Source: an uncultured Bacteroidales bacterium (GTDB lineage Bacteria > Bacteroidota > Bacteroidia > Bacteroidales > UBA932). Taken from it: a stretch of 64,000 bases of DNA. The position numbers were made by a program, and so were the translations under genes. Where the stretch lies: positions 344,089 through 408,088 of the forward strand of contig CAKVAS010000001.1 in NCBI GenBank assembly GCA_934725015.1, written 5' to 3'. The notes under the pieces are model-generated. The model was not told the DNA's origin, ran no database searches, and worked only from the letters and a program-made list of their open reading frames with translations. Every line of letters starts with the position of its first letter. Within the stretch, counting starts at the first letter, position 1. Below, in pieces: positions 42,016 to 50,174 of this stretch.

Positions 42016-43821
42016 ATGGCAGTACTTGAAACAATCCGCGTGAAGTTCGGAGTCCTGATTACGGTGCTTATCGCAATCGCGCTGCTCTCGTTCATCATTG
42101 ACCCGACCACGCTTCAGAACGTCGCCTCCTCGATGTCTTCAAAGTATGACGTCGGCGAGATTGACGGCAAGTCGGTTTCCTATGTCGATTTCCAGAAGGA
42201 CGTGGAAAAGACAAAGGGCGTGCTCGAACTCCTCGGCTTTCAGGCCAATTCCGAGCAGGCGCAGTCATATGTCAGGGACGAGGCATGGAAGGAACTCTTC
42301 GACAGCTATTATTTCATTCCTAACGCCCAGAGCGCAGGCATCTATGTCGGCAACCAGGAGGCTCTTGACCTCATCTCGGGCGACAACATTTCCCCTGTAA
42401 TCGCGCAGGTGTTCTCCGACGAGAACGGCTTCAACAAGGAAGTCTTCCTCAATTTCGTGAACTATTGCCGCGAGGACCAGACAGGAAGGTACAAGGAACT
42501 TCTCAACTACCTCTGCAACGCGGCCATCTCGCAGCAGTACTACTCCAAGTACTTCTCTCTCTTCGCCGAGAGCAACATCGTGAACGAGATTGGAATCGAG
42601 AACGAGATTGCGGACAACAACAACTCCGTGAACGCCGAGTTCGTGATGGTTCCTTTCGGATTTGCTCAGGACACGACGGTGGTTGTCAGCGATTCGGAAA
42701 TCAAGGACTGGTACAAGGCTCACAAGAAGATGGACGCCTACAAGTCACTCTTCACCCGGAAGGCGAGCCGCGACATCGAGTATGTGGTCTATGACATCCT
42801 TCCTTCTCCGGAGGACGTCGCTTCGGCCAACGAGGACATCGCGTCTCTGGTCGATGATTTCGCCAAGACTACCAATGTCAAGTCCTTCCTTCTCTCGAAC
42901 TATTGCCAGTTCGACGAGAAGTACTACAAGGAGGGAGAGCTCAAGAGCGTCGCTCCCGAGGTTGACGAGTTTGTCTTCAACAACAACGGACAGGAGATTT
43001 CTCCGGTGCTCTCGCATGACAACACTTTCTATGTCGTTCGCATCCTTGACACCAAGAGAGAGAACGGCGTCGAGACCAAGCAGGTCGCTGTCCTTGAGAA
43101 GGAGGCCGTGGCAAGCAAGGCTACCGTCAACGGCATCTATGCAAAGGCGAAGAAATTCGCGTCGGATGCAAACGGCGGCTACAAGAATTTCCGCACTGCG
43201 GTTGATTCCAATGCCGTATATGCCCACACCGCTAACCTCGTTGAGGGCGCGAGCCGCATAGGATCCATCGACAATGCCAAGGAAATCACCCGCTGGGCAT
43301 TCGAGGCCAAGAAGGGCAAGGTTTCGGAGATTTTCGACATCAACAAGGACTATTTCGTCGTTGCGGTGCTCACCGGCATCAACAAGGACGGCTACAAGGA
43401 CCTCAAGGAGGTTTCCCCTGTAATAAGGGACATCCTCTACCGCGAGAAGCTCGCCGACCACAAGGCTGCCGAAGTTGCAGAGAAGATTGCCGGTCTTGAC
43501 AGCATGACCGCGATTGCCGAGGCTCTCGGGACGACGGTCAGCACGAAGGACGGAATCACCTTCTCGTCGCTCACCTCCCAGGGACTCGACCCGGCCTTCA
43601 TCGGTGCTGTCACATCCGCTGAGCAGGGCAAGATTTCGGCTCCTGTGAAGGGCAGCTACGGAATCTATGTGTTCAACGTCACCGCCAAGGAGACCGGCGC
43701 GTTCTACACCGAGGACGATGCAAACTCCAAGACCGCGCAGATGAACCAGTACATGGCTCAGATGCTGCTCGGCGTGATGAATGAGAATGTCGTCACTGAC
43801 AACCGCGCCCGCTTCTATTAG
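42016..43821 (+). CDS. PpiD/SurA-N-like periplasmic chaperone
   Basis: 601 residues. One N-terminal membrane helix (FGVLITVLIAIALLSFII) is followed by the SurA_N/PpiD chaperone region: YDVGEIDGKSVSYVDFQKDV, LLGFQANSEQAQSYVRDEAW. The Bacteroidetes homologue is usually about 700 residues and contains a parvulin (PpiC) domain. Here the typical ARHIL start and the rest of that domain are not visible, so the foldase part may be lost or strongly changed. It probably helps outer-membrane proteins fold. It closes the coaX-lptC run and ends at a GC-rich hairpin repeat and a terminator. Confidence 0.82.
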   Translation: MAVLETIRVKFGVLITVLIAIALLSFIIDPTTLQNVASSMSSKYDVGEIDGKSVSYVDFQKDVEKTKGVLELLGFQANSEQAQSYVRDEAWKELFDSYYFIPNAQSAGIYVGNQEALDLISGDNISPVIAQVFSDENGFNKEVFLNFVNYCREDQTGRYKELLNYLCNAAISQQYYSKYFSLFAESNIVNEIGIENEIADNNNSVNAEFVMVPFGFAQDTTVVVSDSEIKDWYKAHKKMDAYKSLFTRKASRDIEYVVYDILPSPEDVASANEDIASLVDDFAKTTNVKSFLLSNYCQFDEKYYKEGELKSVAPEVDEFVFNNNGQEISPVLSHDNTFYVVRILDTKRENGVETKQVAVLEKEAVASKATVNGIYAKAKKFASDANGGYKNFRTAVDSNAVYAHTANLVEGASRIGSIDNAKEITRWAFEAKKGKVSEIFDINKDYFVVAVLTGINKDGYKDLKEVSPVIRDILYREKLADHKAAEVAEKIAGLDSMTAIAEALGTTVSTKDGITFSSLTSQGLDPAFIGAVTSAEQGKISAPVKGSYGIYVFNVTAKETGAFYTEDDANSKTAQMNQYMAQMLLGVMNENVVTDNRARFY

Positions 43822-43869
43822 TCGGGGCGCCTAAAAGGCGGTCTGTATCCCACCTTTTATGCATCCCCT
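43822..43869 (+). repeat. Stop-codon-hugging hairpin repeat, copy C
   Basis: Directly after the stop: TCGGGGCGCCTAAAAGGCGG, then TCTG and, after a few bases, TTTTATGCATCCCC. The stem is CGCCT-AAA-AGGCG. It shares its second half with copy B beyond frdB. Confidence 0.62.
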
Positions 43870-43907
43870 CCGTTCAGGCACTTTTAAAGGCTTTAGCATA
43901 ACAAACA

Positions 43908-43940
43908 AAAGGTGATCAGAAAAATCTGGTCACCTTTATT
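43908..43940 (+). terminator. Intrinsic terminator downstream of the ppiD-like gene
   Basis: AAAGGTGATCAG (43908-43919) pairs with CTGGTCACCTTT (43926-43937) with one wobble, followed by ATTGTTTT. Confidence 0.75.
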
Positions 43941-44002
43941 GTTTTGTCTTGTTTGTTTGAAATAAATGCTCATATTTGTAATATGCTTTTGCACAAATTG
44001 AT

Positions 44003-44485
44003 ATGAAACGAATTAACATCATATTTTTCCTGTTGTTTTTAGATTTATGGAGCTATCCCATTTCATTTTGTGGAGATGATAGAGCAGTTTTCAAAAGAGA
44101 AGAACATTCCATATCTATTGTAGAAGCTAATCGTAATTACAGTGTTGCAGAATGTCAGAGGAGCATTCCTATGACAAAAGACGGAAAAGAATATAAAGAA
44201 TTACAAAAGAAAATGCTGAATCAGTTTATTGAAAATGAGGATAATGTTATTTTGAGGGACTTGTGTTCCGAGTTCAGTCAAGACTTTGTCATTTTCAATA
44301 TAGCATACGATAATTCCGGTTCTTTTGTTGCCGCATCACTTGTATTTCCGAATAAGGACGAGATGGATTCATCCATTATTACGGATGCTTTTCTGAACAG
44401 AGTTTATATGACTCTAAAAGAACGCCCGCTGGATTCGTGGACGGGGGTATCACCTTTCGTAATACTGGCGATGCCAATAAAGTAA
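44003..44485 (+). CDS. Small secreted protein of unknown function, low GC
   Basis: 160 residues with a hydrophobic N-terminus (IIFFLLFLDLWSYPISF), probably a signal peptide. The mature part has a helix-rich segment (EYKELQKKMLNQFIENEDNV) and then strand-like sequence (FVIFNIAYDNSGSFVAASLVF). No family is recognised. Codon and base use are much AT-richer than in the flanking housekeeping genes, so it may have been acquired. It lies alone between a terminator and the convergent ychF gene, whose 3' end is 70 nt away. Confidence 0.55.
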   Translation: MKRINIIFFLLFLDLWSYPISFCGDDRAVFKREEHSISIVEANRNYSVAECQRSIPMTKDGKEYKELQKKMLNQFIENEDNVILRDLCSEFSQDFVIFNIAYDNSGSFVAASLVFPNKDEMDSSIITDAFLNRVYMTLKERPLDSWTGVSPFVILAMPIK

Positions 44486-44555
44486 ACGAAGCCACTGCAT
44501 CGGATGATGCTATGGCAGCGTCATTGACATATTGCTTGCAACGATATATGACCCT

Positions 44556-45656
44556 TTACACATTGAACAGGAAATGCATGATGTCGCCGTCCTGCACGAC
44601 GTAGTCCTTGCCCTCGACGCCGAGCTTGCCGGCGGCGCGGCAGGCTGCCTCGGACTTGAGCGTGATGAAGTCGTCGTATTTGATGACCTCGGCGCGGATG
44701 AAGCCCTTCTCGAAGTCGGTGTGGATGACTCCGGCGGCCTTCGGTGCCTTGTCGCCCTTGTGTATGGTCCAGGCGCGTACCTCGTCGGCTCCGGCGGTGA
44801 AGAATGTCTGGAGGTTGAGCAGCGCGTAGGCGGACTGGATGAGCCGCACCACGCCGGACTCCTCAAGACCGAGTTCCTCAAGGAACATCTGCCTTTCCTC
44901 GTAGGTCTCAAGCTCGGCGATGTCCGACTCAATCTTCGCCGAAATCACTAGAATCTCCGCATCCTCGTCCTTCACCGCCTCGCGCACGGCATCGACATAC
45001 TTGTTGCCGTCCTTCGCCGAGGCCTCATCGACGTTGCAGACATAAAGGATTGGCTTGTCCGTGAGCAGGAACAGCTCCTTTGCAAGCGCCGCGTCCTCCT
45101 GGTTGTCCAGCTTCACGCTGCGGCAGCTCCGCCCGCTTTCAAGCGCCTCCTTGTAGCGGAGCAGAATGTCCATCAGCCTCTTCGCGTTCTTGTCTCCGGT
45201 GTTGGCCTGCTTTGAAACCTTGACGAGCCTGCTCTCCACCGTCTCAAGGTCCTTAATCTGGAGCTCAAGGTCAATCACTTCCTTGTCGCGGACCGGATCC
45301 ACAGAACCTTCCACGTGAACGATGTTCGGGTCGTCGAAGCACCTTAGAACATGGAGGATGGCGTCCGTCTCGCGTATGTTCGCGAGGAACTGGTTGCCGA
45401 GCCCCTCACCCTTGCTGGCGCCCTTCACGAGACCCGCTATATCGACGATTTCCACCGTCGCCGGCACGAGGCTCTTGGGGTGGCACAGTTCGTTCAGCAC
45501 GTCAAGCCTCTTGTCCGGGACAATAGTCGAGCCGATGTTAGGTTCTATGGTGCAGAAAGGGAAGTTGGCGCTCTGTGCCTTTCCCGAGCTTACGCAATTG
45601 AAAAGAGTGGATTTTCCGACGTTCGGAAGTCCGACTATACCGCATTTAAGTGACAT
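44556..45656 (-). CDS. ychF: Redox-regulated ATPase YchF (OLA1 family)
   Basis: 366 residues from the ATG at 45656 (MSLKCGIVGLPNVGKST); an extension to 45716 overlaps the promoter. YchF binds ATP rather than GTP and associates with ribosomes. G1 is GLPNVGKST, followed by AQSANFPFCTIEPNIG, VDIAGLVKGASKGEGLGNQF (G3) and FDDPNIVHVEGSVDP. In the C-terminal TGS domain AWTIHKGDKAPKAAGVIHTD and DFEKGFIRAEVIKYDD are invariant in the family. It is convergent with the low-GC orphan. The assignment is firm. Confidence 0.95.
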   Translation of the reverse strand: MSLKCGIVGLPNVGKSTLFNCVSSGKAQSANFPFCTIEPNIGSTIVPDKRLDVLNELCHPKSLVPATVEIVDIAGLVKGASKGEGLGNQFLANIRETDAILHVLRCFDDPNIVHVEGSVDPVRDKEVIDLELQIKDLETVESRLVKVSKQANTGDKNAKRLMDILLRYKEALESGRSCRSVKLDNQEDAALAKELFLLTDKPILYVCNVDEASAKDGNKYVDAVREAVKDEDAEILVISAKIESDIAELETYEERQMFLEELGLEESGVVRLIQSAYALLNLQTFFTAGADEVRAWTIHKGDKAPKAAGVIHTDFEKGFIRAEVIKYDDFITLKSEAACRAAGKLGVEGKDYVVQDGDIMHFLFNV

Positions 45657-45683
45657 TTTTTTTCTTTTTTTAATATCGGACTG

Positions 45684-45691
45684 CAAAAGTA
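45684..45691 (-). promoter_or_regulatory. -7 element of ychF
   Basis: TACTTTTG on the minus strand, exact TAnnTTTG, 28 nt before the ATG at 45656. A TTG lies 22 nt upstream, slightly beyond the usual spacer. It rules out the longer ychF frame. Confidence 0.6.
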
Positions 45692-45800
45692 GCAAATGTT
45701 TTTCTTTTTCTTTCAATCAATTTCACCGATTCTTCCGACATTTGGCTGATGTTCGGGAATATGTGAAGTAATATGTGAGGTAATATTGTGAAACGATAAA

Positions 45801-46880
45801 ATGTCGGGATATATGTCATTGCGGAAATATGTTTTCGCGGCTGTTGCTGTGGGCGTTGGTCTGCTTGTGTCGGCAGGAAGGGCCGCGGCGCAGGGGGACA
45901 TCGTGTTCTGGAACCTTGAGAATTTCTTCGACTATTTCGACGACGGCGGGTCTTCGTCGGATTCGGACTTTTCGTCGAGGGGAAGCCGGAGGTGGACCAA
46001 GGCACGGTTCACGAAAAAATGCAATATGGTCGGGAAATCGCTGCTCTGGATTGGGGAGAACTGTTGCGCTGACGGGGAGCCTCCGGAGATTGTGGGCGTT
46101 GCGGAGGTGGAGAACGGCTTCGTGCTCAACAGACTGGTGAACTCTCCTGTGCTGAAGAAAATGAACTATGGATATGTGCACTATGATTCACCTGACCGTC
46201 GCGGGATTGACATCGCGCTGCTCTATCGAAGGGACAGAGTTAAGGTTCTGTCATCGAGGGCCGTGCATATCTTGAGGGACGACGGAAACGTCATGCCTAC
46301 ACGAGACATACTGTATGCGTATGTCGAGATGCTTTCAGGAGAGGAGCCGTCACGGATTCATCTGCTTGTGAACCATCATCCGTCGAAGTTCTCCGGGGCG
46401 AAGGCTTCGATGCGCAGCAGGGAACTGGCTATGACGGCCCTGAGGGATGTGTGCGACTCGATAGCGCTGGTTTCTGACGCTCCGATTGTTGCGATGGGAG
46501 ACTTCAATGACACTCCTGACGGTGCGCAGTTCGGCCTGCTTGCAGGAAGGCTGGAGAACCTCGCCGGGCCGCTTTCCGAAAGGGGAGAGGGAAGCATAAG
46601 GTACGACGGGAGATGGGAACTTATTGACCACTTTCTCGTGGGGAATATGGCGCGTCCTGGCAGCTGTCTGGGCGGCATGGGCGACGGCTTCGTGGAAAGG
46701 GGCTCCGACGGGAACGGGAGAGTCTTTGAGATGAGCGTCGTGCTGGTTCCGTTCCTGATGACCGAGGACAGGGCGCACACCGGATTCAAGCCCCTGCGCA
46801 CATATATCGGTCCGAGGTATGCCGGAGGCGTGAGCGACCATTGCCCGATACTTCTTCGGTCGGGCGTATGTGCCAGATGA
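45801..46880 (+). CDS. Secreted endonuclease/exonuclease/phosphatase-fold protein
   Basis: 359 residues with a signal peptide (ends near GRAAAQGD). The DNase I-like fold is clear: VFWNLENFFDYFDDG at the start, IVGVAEVENGFVL (metal-binding Glu), HLLVNHHPSKFSGAKASM (catalytic His), VAMGDFNDTPDG and GVSDHCPILL at the end. Bacteroidetes proteins of this type are secreted hydrolases that probably act on nucleic acids or phosphoesters in the periplasm or outside. The start region overlaps the ychF promoter side, with two ATGs four codons apart. The substrate is unknown. Confidence 0.87.
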   Translation: MSGYMSLRKYVFAAVAVGVGLLVSAGRAAAQGDIVFWNLENFFDYFDDGGSSSDSDFSSRGSRRWTKARFTKKCNMVGKSLLWIGENCCADGEPPEIVGVAEVENGFVLNRLVNSPVLKKMNYGYVHYDSPDRRGIDIALLYRRDRVKVLSSRAVHILRDDGNVMPTRDILYAYVEMLSGEEPSRIHLLVNHHPSKFSGAKASMRSRELAMTALRDVCDSIALVSDAPIVAMGDFNDTPDGAQFGLLAGRLENLAGPLSERGEGSIRYDGRWELIDHFLVGNMARPGSCLGGMGDGFVERGSDGNGRVFEMSVVLVPFLMTEDRAHTGFKPLRTYIGPRYAGGVSDHCPILLRSGVCAR

Positions 46881-46988
46881 GAAAAGAATATAGACCTCAA
46901 AATATTCAAATATTCTCATTTTGCAGCACATATCGTTCAGAATCATCGAAATTCTATTTTCCTATGCTCATTTCAGCCAAAATTTTTA

Positions 46989-46996
46989 TAACTTTG
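46989..46996 (+). promoter_or_regulatory. -7 element upstream of galK
   Basis: TAACTTTG on the plus strand, exact TAnnTTTG, about 70 nt before the galK ATG at 47065. No TTTG at the standard spacing. Confidence 0.55.
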
Positions 46997-47064
46997 GCTT
47001 CGTTTGGCGAAAATTCGCCGGCGAACACACATACTGATTACAAAATTTATAAAACTGAACTAAT

Positions 47065-48207
47065 ATGGACAAGAAAGCAATTGCTAAGAAATTTGACACC
47101 CTTTTCGGAGGTGACGGAGAATTCTACGCTTCGGCGGGACGCATCAACCTCATCGGAGAGCACACCGACTACAACGGCGGATTCGTGTTCCCGGGCGCAA
47201 TCGACAAGGGAATCATGGCGGAAATCAGGCTCAACGGAACGAACAAGGTGAAGGCCTTCGCGCTCGACCTCGACGAATACTGCGAGTTCGGACTCAACGA
47301 GGAGGACGCTCCGGTTCAGAGCTGGGCGAAGTATGTCTTCGGAGTTTGCCGCGAGACCATAAAGAGAGGCGGAAAGGTCGAGGGATTCGACACCGTCTTC
47401 TCCGGGGATGTTCCTCTCGGAGCGGGAATGTCGTCTTCTGCGGCGCTTGAGAGCACATTCGCGTTCGCGCTCAACGAGATTTTCCAGAACGGAATTGACA
47501 AGTTTGAACTTGCCCGCATCGGCCAGAGCACCGAGCACAACTACTGCGGCGTGAACTGCGGAATCATGGACCAGTTCGCTTCCGTTTTCGGAAAGAAGGG
47601 TAACCTTATGCGTCTGGACTGCCGCTCGATGGAGTTCGAGTATTTCCCGTTCGACCCGGGCCAGCACGGCTACAGGCTTGTCCTTCTCAACTCCTGCGTG
47701 AAGCACGAACTTGTGGGCTCGCCTTACAACGACCGCCGCGCGTCCTGCGAGAGGGTTGCCAAGGCTCTCGGTCAGGAGTTCCTGCGTGGCGCCACCATGG
47801 AGCAGCTTGACGCAATCAAGGACAAGATTTCCGAGGAGGACTACAAGCGTGCACGCTATGTCATCGGCGAGGAGAAGCGCGTGCTCGACGTCTGCGACGC
47901 TCTCAACAAGGGCGACTACGAGACTGTCGGCGAGAGAATGTATGAGACCCACTGGGGGATGTCAAAGGACTATGAGGTTTCATGCGAGGAGCTTGACTTC
48001 CTTGCCACCATTGCGAAGGAATGCGGCGTGACCGGTTCAAGAATCATGGGCGGCGGCTTCGGCGGCTGCACCATCAATCTTGTGAAGGAGGAACTCTACG
48101 GGTCGTTCATTGCAAAGGCCAAGGCGGCGTTCATGGAGAAGTACGGGCATTATCCGATTGTGATAGATGTCGTAATCTCCGACGGTGCAAGACGAGTAAT
48201 TGAATAA
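47065..48207 (+). CDS. galK: Galactokinase
   Basis: 380 residues, normal for GalK of the GHMP kinase family, which makes galactose 1-phosphate. ASAGRINLIGEHTDYNGGF is the galactokinase signature (here with SAGRINL). The ATP-binding GHMP motif is VPLGAGMSSSAALE, and the C-terminal GSRIMGGGFGGCTINLV is the third motif. CGIMDQFASVFGKKG contains the catalytic Asp. No other Leloir gene is adjacent, as is common in Bacteroidetes outside the galactose cluster. It ends in a hairpin repeat. Confidence 0.95.
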   Translation: MDKKAIAKKFDTLFGGDGEFYASAGRINLIGEHTDYNGGFVFPGAIDKGIMAEIRLNGTNKVKAFALDLDEYCEFGLNEEDAPVQSWAKYVFGVCRETIKRGGKVEGFDTVFSGDVPLGAGMSSSAALESTFAFALNEIFQNGIDKFELARIGQSTEHNYCGVNCGIMDQFASVFGKKGNLMRLDCRSMEFEYFPFDPGQHGYRLVLLNSCVKHELVGSPYNDRRASCERVAKALGQEFLRGATMEQLDAIKDKISEEDYKRARYVIGEEKRVLDVCDALNKGDYETVGERMYETHWGMSKDYEVSCEELDFLATIAKECGVTGSRIMGGGFGGCTINLVKEELYGSFIAKAKAAFMEKYGHYPIVIDVVISDGARRVIE

Positions 48208-48232
48208 AAGGCGACCTGCTGCGTTACTCGTC
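48206..48232 (+). repeat. Stop-codon-hugging repeat, copy D (partial)
   Basis: Starting at the galK stop: TAAAAGGCGACCTGCTGCGT. It aligns with CTAAAAGGCGGTCTGCTGCG of copy B; the left arm of the stem is missing. Confidence 0.5.
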
Positions 48233-48244
48233 TTGATAAAATCC

Positions 48245-48985
48245 TCACAACCATAAGGTTGCTGCGGTTTTATCTTCGCCGAGTGCCTTGCATCTCATCC
48301 TGAATAAATTGACAACAACCTCGTCAATCAGACGGCTTTCCTGAAGATTGACGGGGTTTTCCTTTGTCTGTGCGGGCGCGGTGTCCGTCGGGGCGTAAGA
48401 TGATTTCTGGAGCATCATGAGTGCGAGCAGGACAGGGAGGTAGTCCTTCAGAGCACCTCGCAGGGAACGCAGGGCGAACTGGATGTGGGCGGTCACCTGA
48501 CGGACGGGTATTCCGTAAATCTCAGAAATTTCTCCGTATGTCTTTTCGTCTATGCGGCTGGCGAGGAACACCTTGCGGGTGATGTCAGGCATCCCCTCTA
48601 TGCATCTGCGCACGATGTCCTCGATTTCATCGGCGAACAGGCTCTCCGGATTCAGGCTGCTGAGCGAGCTGATTTCATAGGACAGCATCCTGTTCCCGCT
48701 TTCGTGGATGTCCTTCTGAATCCGTGTCCGCGTCTGCAAGGTCTTAAGATGGTCGAGACAGCGGTTCACGATGGATTTGAAGGCGTATGCCTCATAGTTT
48801 CCCGTCTTGAGCTCGGAGCGTCTTTCCCACATCCGGATGAAGCATTCGTTGACTATGTCCTCCGCCGCCCCGTCGTCGTGGATGTACGAATTTGCTATTT
48901 TCAGATACATGGGACGGCAGCGGGAGAAGATTCTTCCGAACTCCTCTTCCGTCAGTTCCCTGATATGAGCGTCATCACCTTTCAT
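48245..48985 (-). CDS. ECF-type RNA polymerase sigma factor
   Basis: 246 residues from the ATG at 48985 (MKGDDAHIREL); an ATG at 49015 lies within the promoter. Region 2 is IANSYIHDDGAAEDIVNECFIRMWERR and region 4 is FLASRIDEKTYGEISEIYGI with the recognition helix VRQVTAHIQFALRSLR (given here in parts). A C-terminal tail of about 60 residues follows. It is divergent from the FecR anti-sigma gene and 1.2 kb from the SusC gene with STN domain. In Bacteroidetes this trio senses glycans outside and turns on the locus; here it should control the 50-61 kb genes. Confidence 0.9.
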   Translation of the reverse strand: MKGDDAHIRELTEEEFGRIFSRCRPMYLKIANSYIHDDGAAEDIVNECFIRMWERRSELKTGNYEAYAFKSIVNRCLDHLKTLQTRTRIQKDIHESGNRMLSYEISSLSSLNPESLFADEIEDIVRRCIEGMPDITRKVFLASRIDEKTYGEISEIYGIPVRQVTAHIQFALRSLRGALKDYLPVLLALMMLQKSSYAPTDTAPAQTKENPVNLQESRLIDEVVVNLFRMRCKALGEDKTAATLWL

Positions 48986-49012
48986 TTCCTCACAAGATGC
49001 TGCTTTCCGCGA

Positions 49013-49020
49013 CAAATATA
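49013..49020 (-). promoter_or_regulatory. -7 element of the sigma factor gene
   Basis: TATATTTG on the minus strand, exact TAnnTTTG, about 28 nt before the ATG at 48985. It fixes the start at 48985 rather than 49015. Confidence 0.62.
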
Positions 49021-49072
49021 GCGTTTCATTTCAGAATCTGTCTCATCTTTATGTAATTTTGTTTTCCGGTCG

Positions 49073-49092
49073 AGATTTTTTCAGAAAAATCT
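49073..49092. other. Perfect short hairpin in the sigma/FecR spacer
   Basis: AGATTTTT (49073-49080), TCAG loop, AAAAATCT (49085-49092). It lies 40 nt before the fecR-type gene. It could be a regulatory hairpin or an operator; no known motif. Confidence 0.4.
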
Positions 49093-49132
49093 GTAAGGCC
49101 GGATTATTCACTCGTCTATAAACCGATAAAAA

Positions 49133-50125
49133 ATGAAAAAAGAGACAAAAATGATGACTGACGAACTCCTGTTCCGCTATTTCAGCAACGAGGCTTCCGC
49201 TGAGGAAGTCGCGCTCATAGAGCGTTGGCTGGAGGAGACCCCGTCGCATCAGAAAGATTTTGACGCCGCGCATTTCCTTTTCAACGCAACGGTGCTCAGG
49301 GGAGACGAGATGGCGGCATCGCGTGATTCGGAAAAGGACAGGAAAGCCCGCCGGATGACTCTCATCCGCAGGAGGGTGCTCCGCTATGCCGCCGTCGCGG
49401 CTGCTGTCGTCGTTGCCGGCGTCGCCGGAGTTCTCGGGGAGCGGGAGCTTTCCTATAGGGACATGATTGCGCAGACCAATGTCATTGAGGTGCCTTCGGG
49501 ACAGAGAATGACCATTACGCTGAACGACGGCACGAGGGTCTGCCTGAACGGAAATTCACGAATCGAATATCCTGCGGTCTTCGGACGGGGCGAGAGGCGC
49601 GTGAAACTTTCAGGCGAGGCATATCTCGATGTCACCCACGACGAGAGCCATCCTTTTGTAGTCGAGACATATATGTCCGAAGTCGAGGTTCTCGGAACCA
49701 AGTTCAGCGTCTATGCAGACGAGTCCGACGGGCGTTTTGCGACGACCTTGCAGGAGGGCTGCGTAAGGGTCACGACGACAGGGGACGAGAGGTACTCCGA
49801 GCAGGTGGTGCTTTCTCCGAACGAGAAGGTGCGGTTTGAGAATAACCATCTGATAGTAAGCGACGTGGATGCCGAGGAGTCAATGTCGTGGACCGACGGA
49901 TATATAAACCTTCGAGGAGTGAGCTTCGCCGAACTTATGGACCGGTTTGAATACACCTACGGCGTGAACATCGTCATCGACAGGGACGAGATGCCGCAGA
50001 TAGGCTACCGCAGCGGAAAAATCCGTGTGTCCGAGGGCGTGGATTTCGCGCTCAAACTTCTCCAGAAGGCCTGTGCCTTCACCTACACTACGGACTACGA
50101 GTCCAACACTATAACGATAAGATAG
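49133..50125 (+). CDS. FecR-family anti-sigma factor
   Basis: 330 residues. The cytoplasmic N-terminus (DELLFRYFSNEASAEEVALI) has the anti-sigma FecR_N helices, a membrane segment follows at about 82-100 (YAAVAAAVVVAGVAGVLG), then the periplasmic FecR domain (VPSGQRMTITLNDGTRVCLN, FSGEAYLDV with local variation) and the C-terminal DUF4974 part (LRGVSFAELMDRFEYTYGVN). It would hold the divergent sigma factor inactive until the STN domain of the SusC protein signals through it. Located between the two partners. Confidence 0.9.
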   Translation: MKKETKMMTDELLFRYFSNEASAEEVALIERWLEETPSHQKDFDAAHFLFNATVLRGDEMAASRDSEKDRKARRMTLIRRRVLRYAAVAAAVVVAGVAGVLGERELSYRDMIAQTNVIEVPSGQRMTITLNDGTRVCLNGNSRIEYPAVFGRGERRVKLSGEAYLDVTHDESHPFVVETYMSEVEVLGTKFSVYADESDGRFATTLQEGCVRVTTTGDERYSEQVVLSPNEKVRFENNHLIVSDVDAEESMSWTDGYINLRGVSFAELMDRFEYTYGVNIVIDRDEMPQIGYRSGKIRVSEGVDFALKLLQKACAFTYTTDYESNTITIR

Positions 50126-50174
50126 CGTTGTCCGGATTTCCGGCCTCTGCGGCTCGGGAATAGGGGATGATGCG

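Noticed and set aside
45310..45325. TTCCACGTGAAC inside ychF as a third parS site
   Set aside because: Only the central part matches; the outer bases differ from TGTTCCACGTGGAACA and it fits conserved ychF codons.
47047..47952. Minus-strand frame of about 300 codons opposite galK
   Set aside because: Antisense shadow; galK has complete family motifs on the plus strand.
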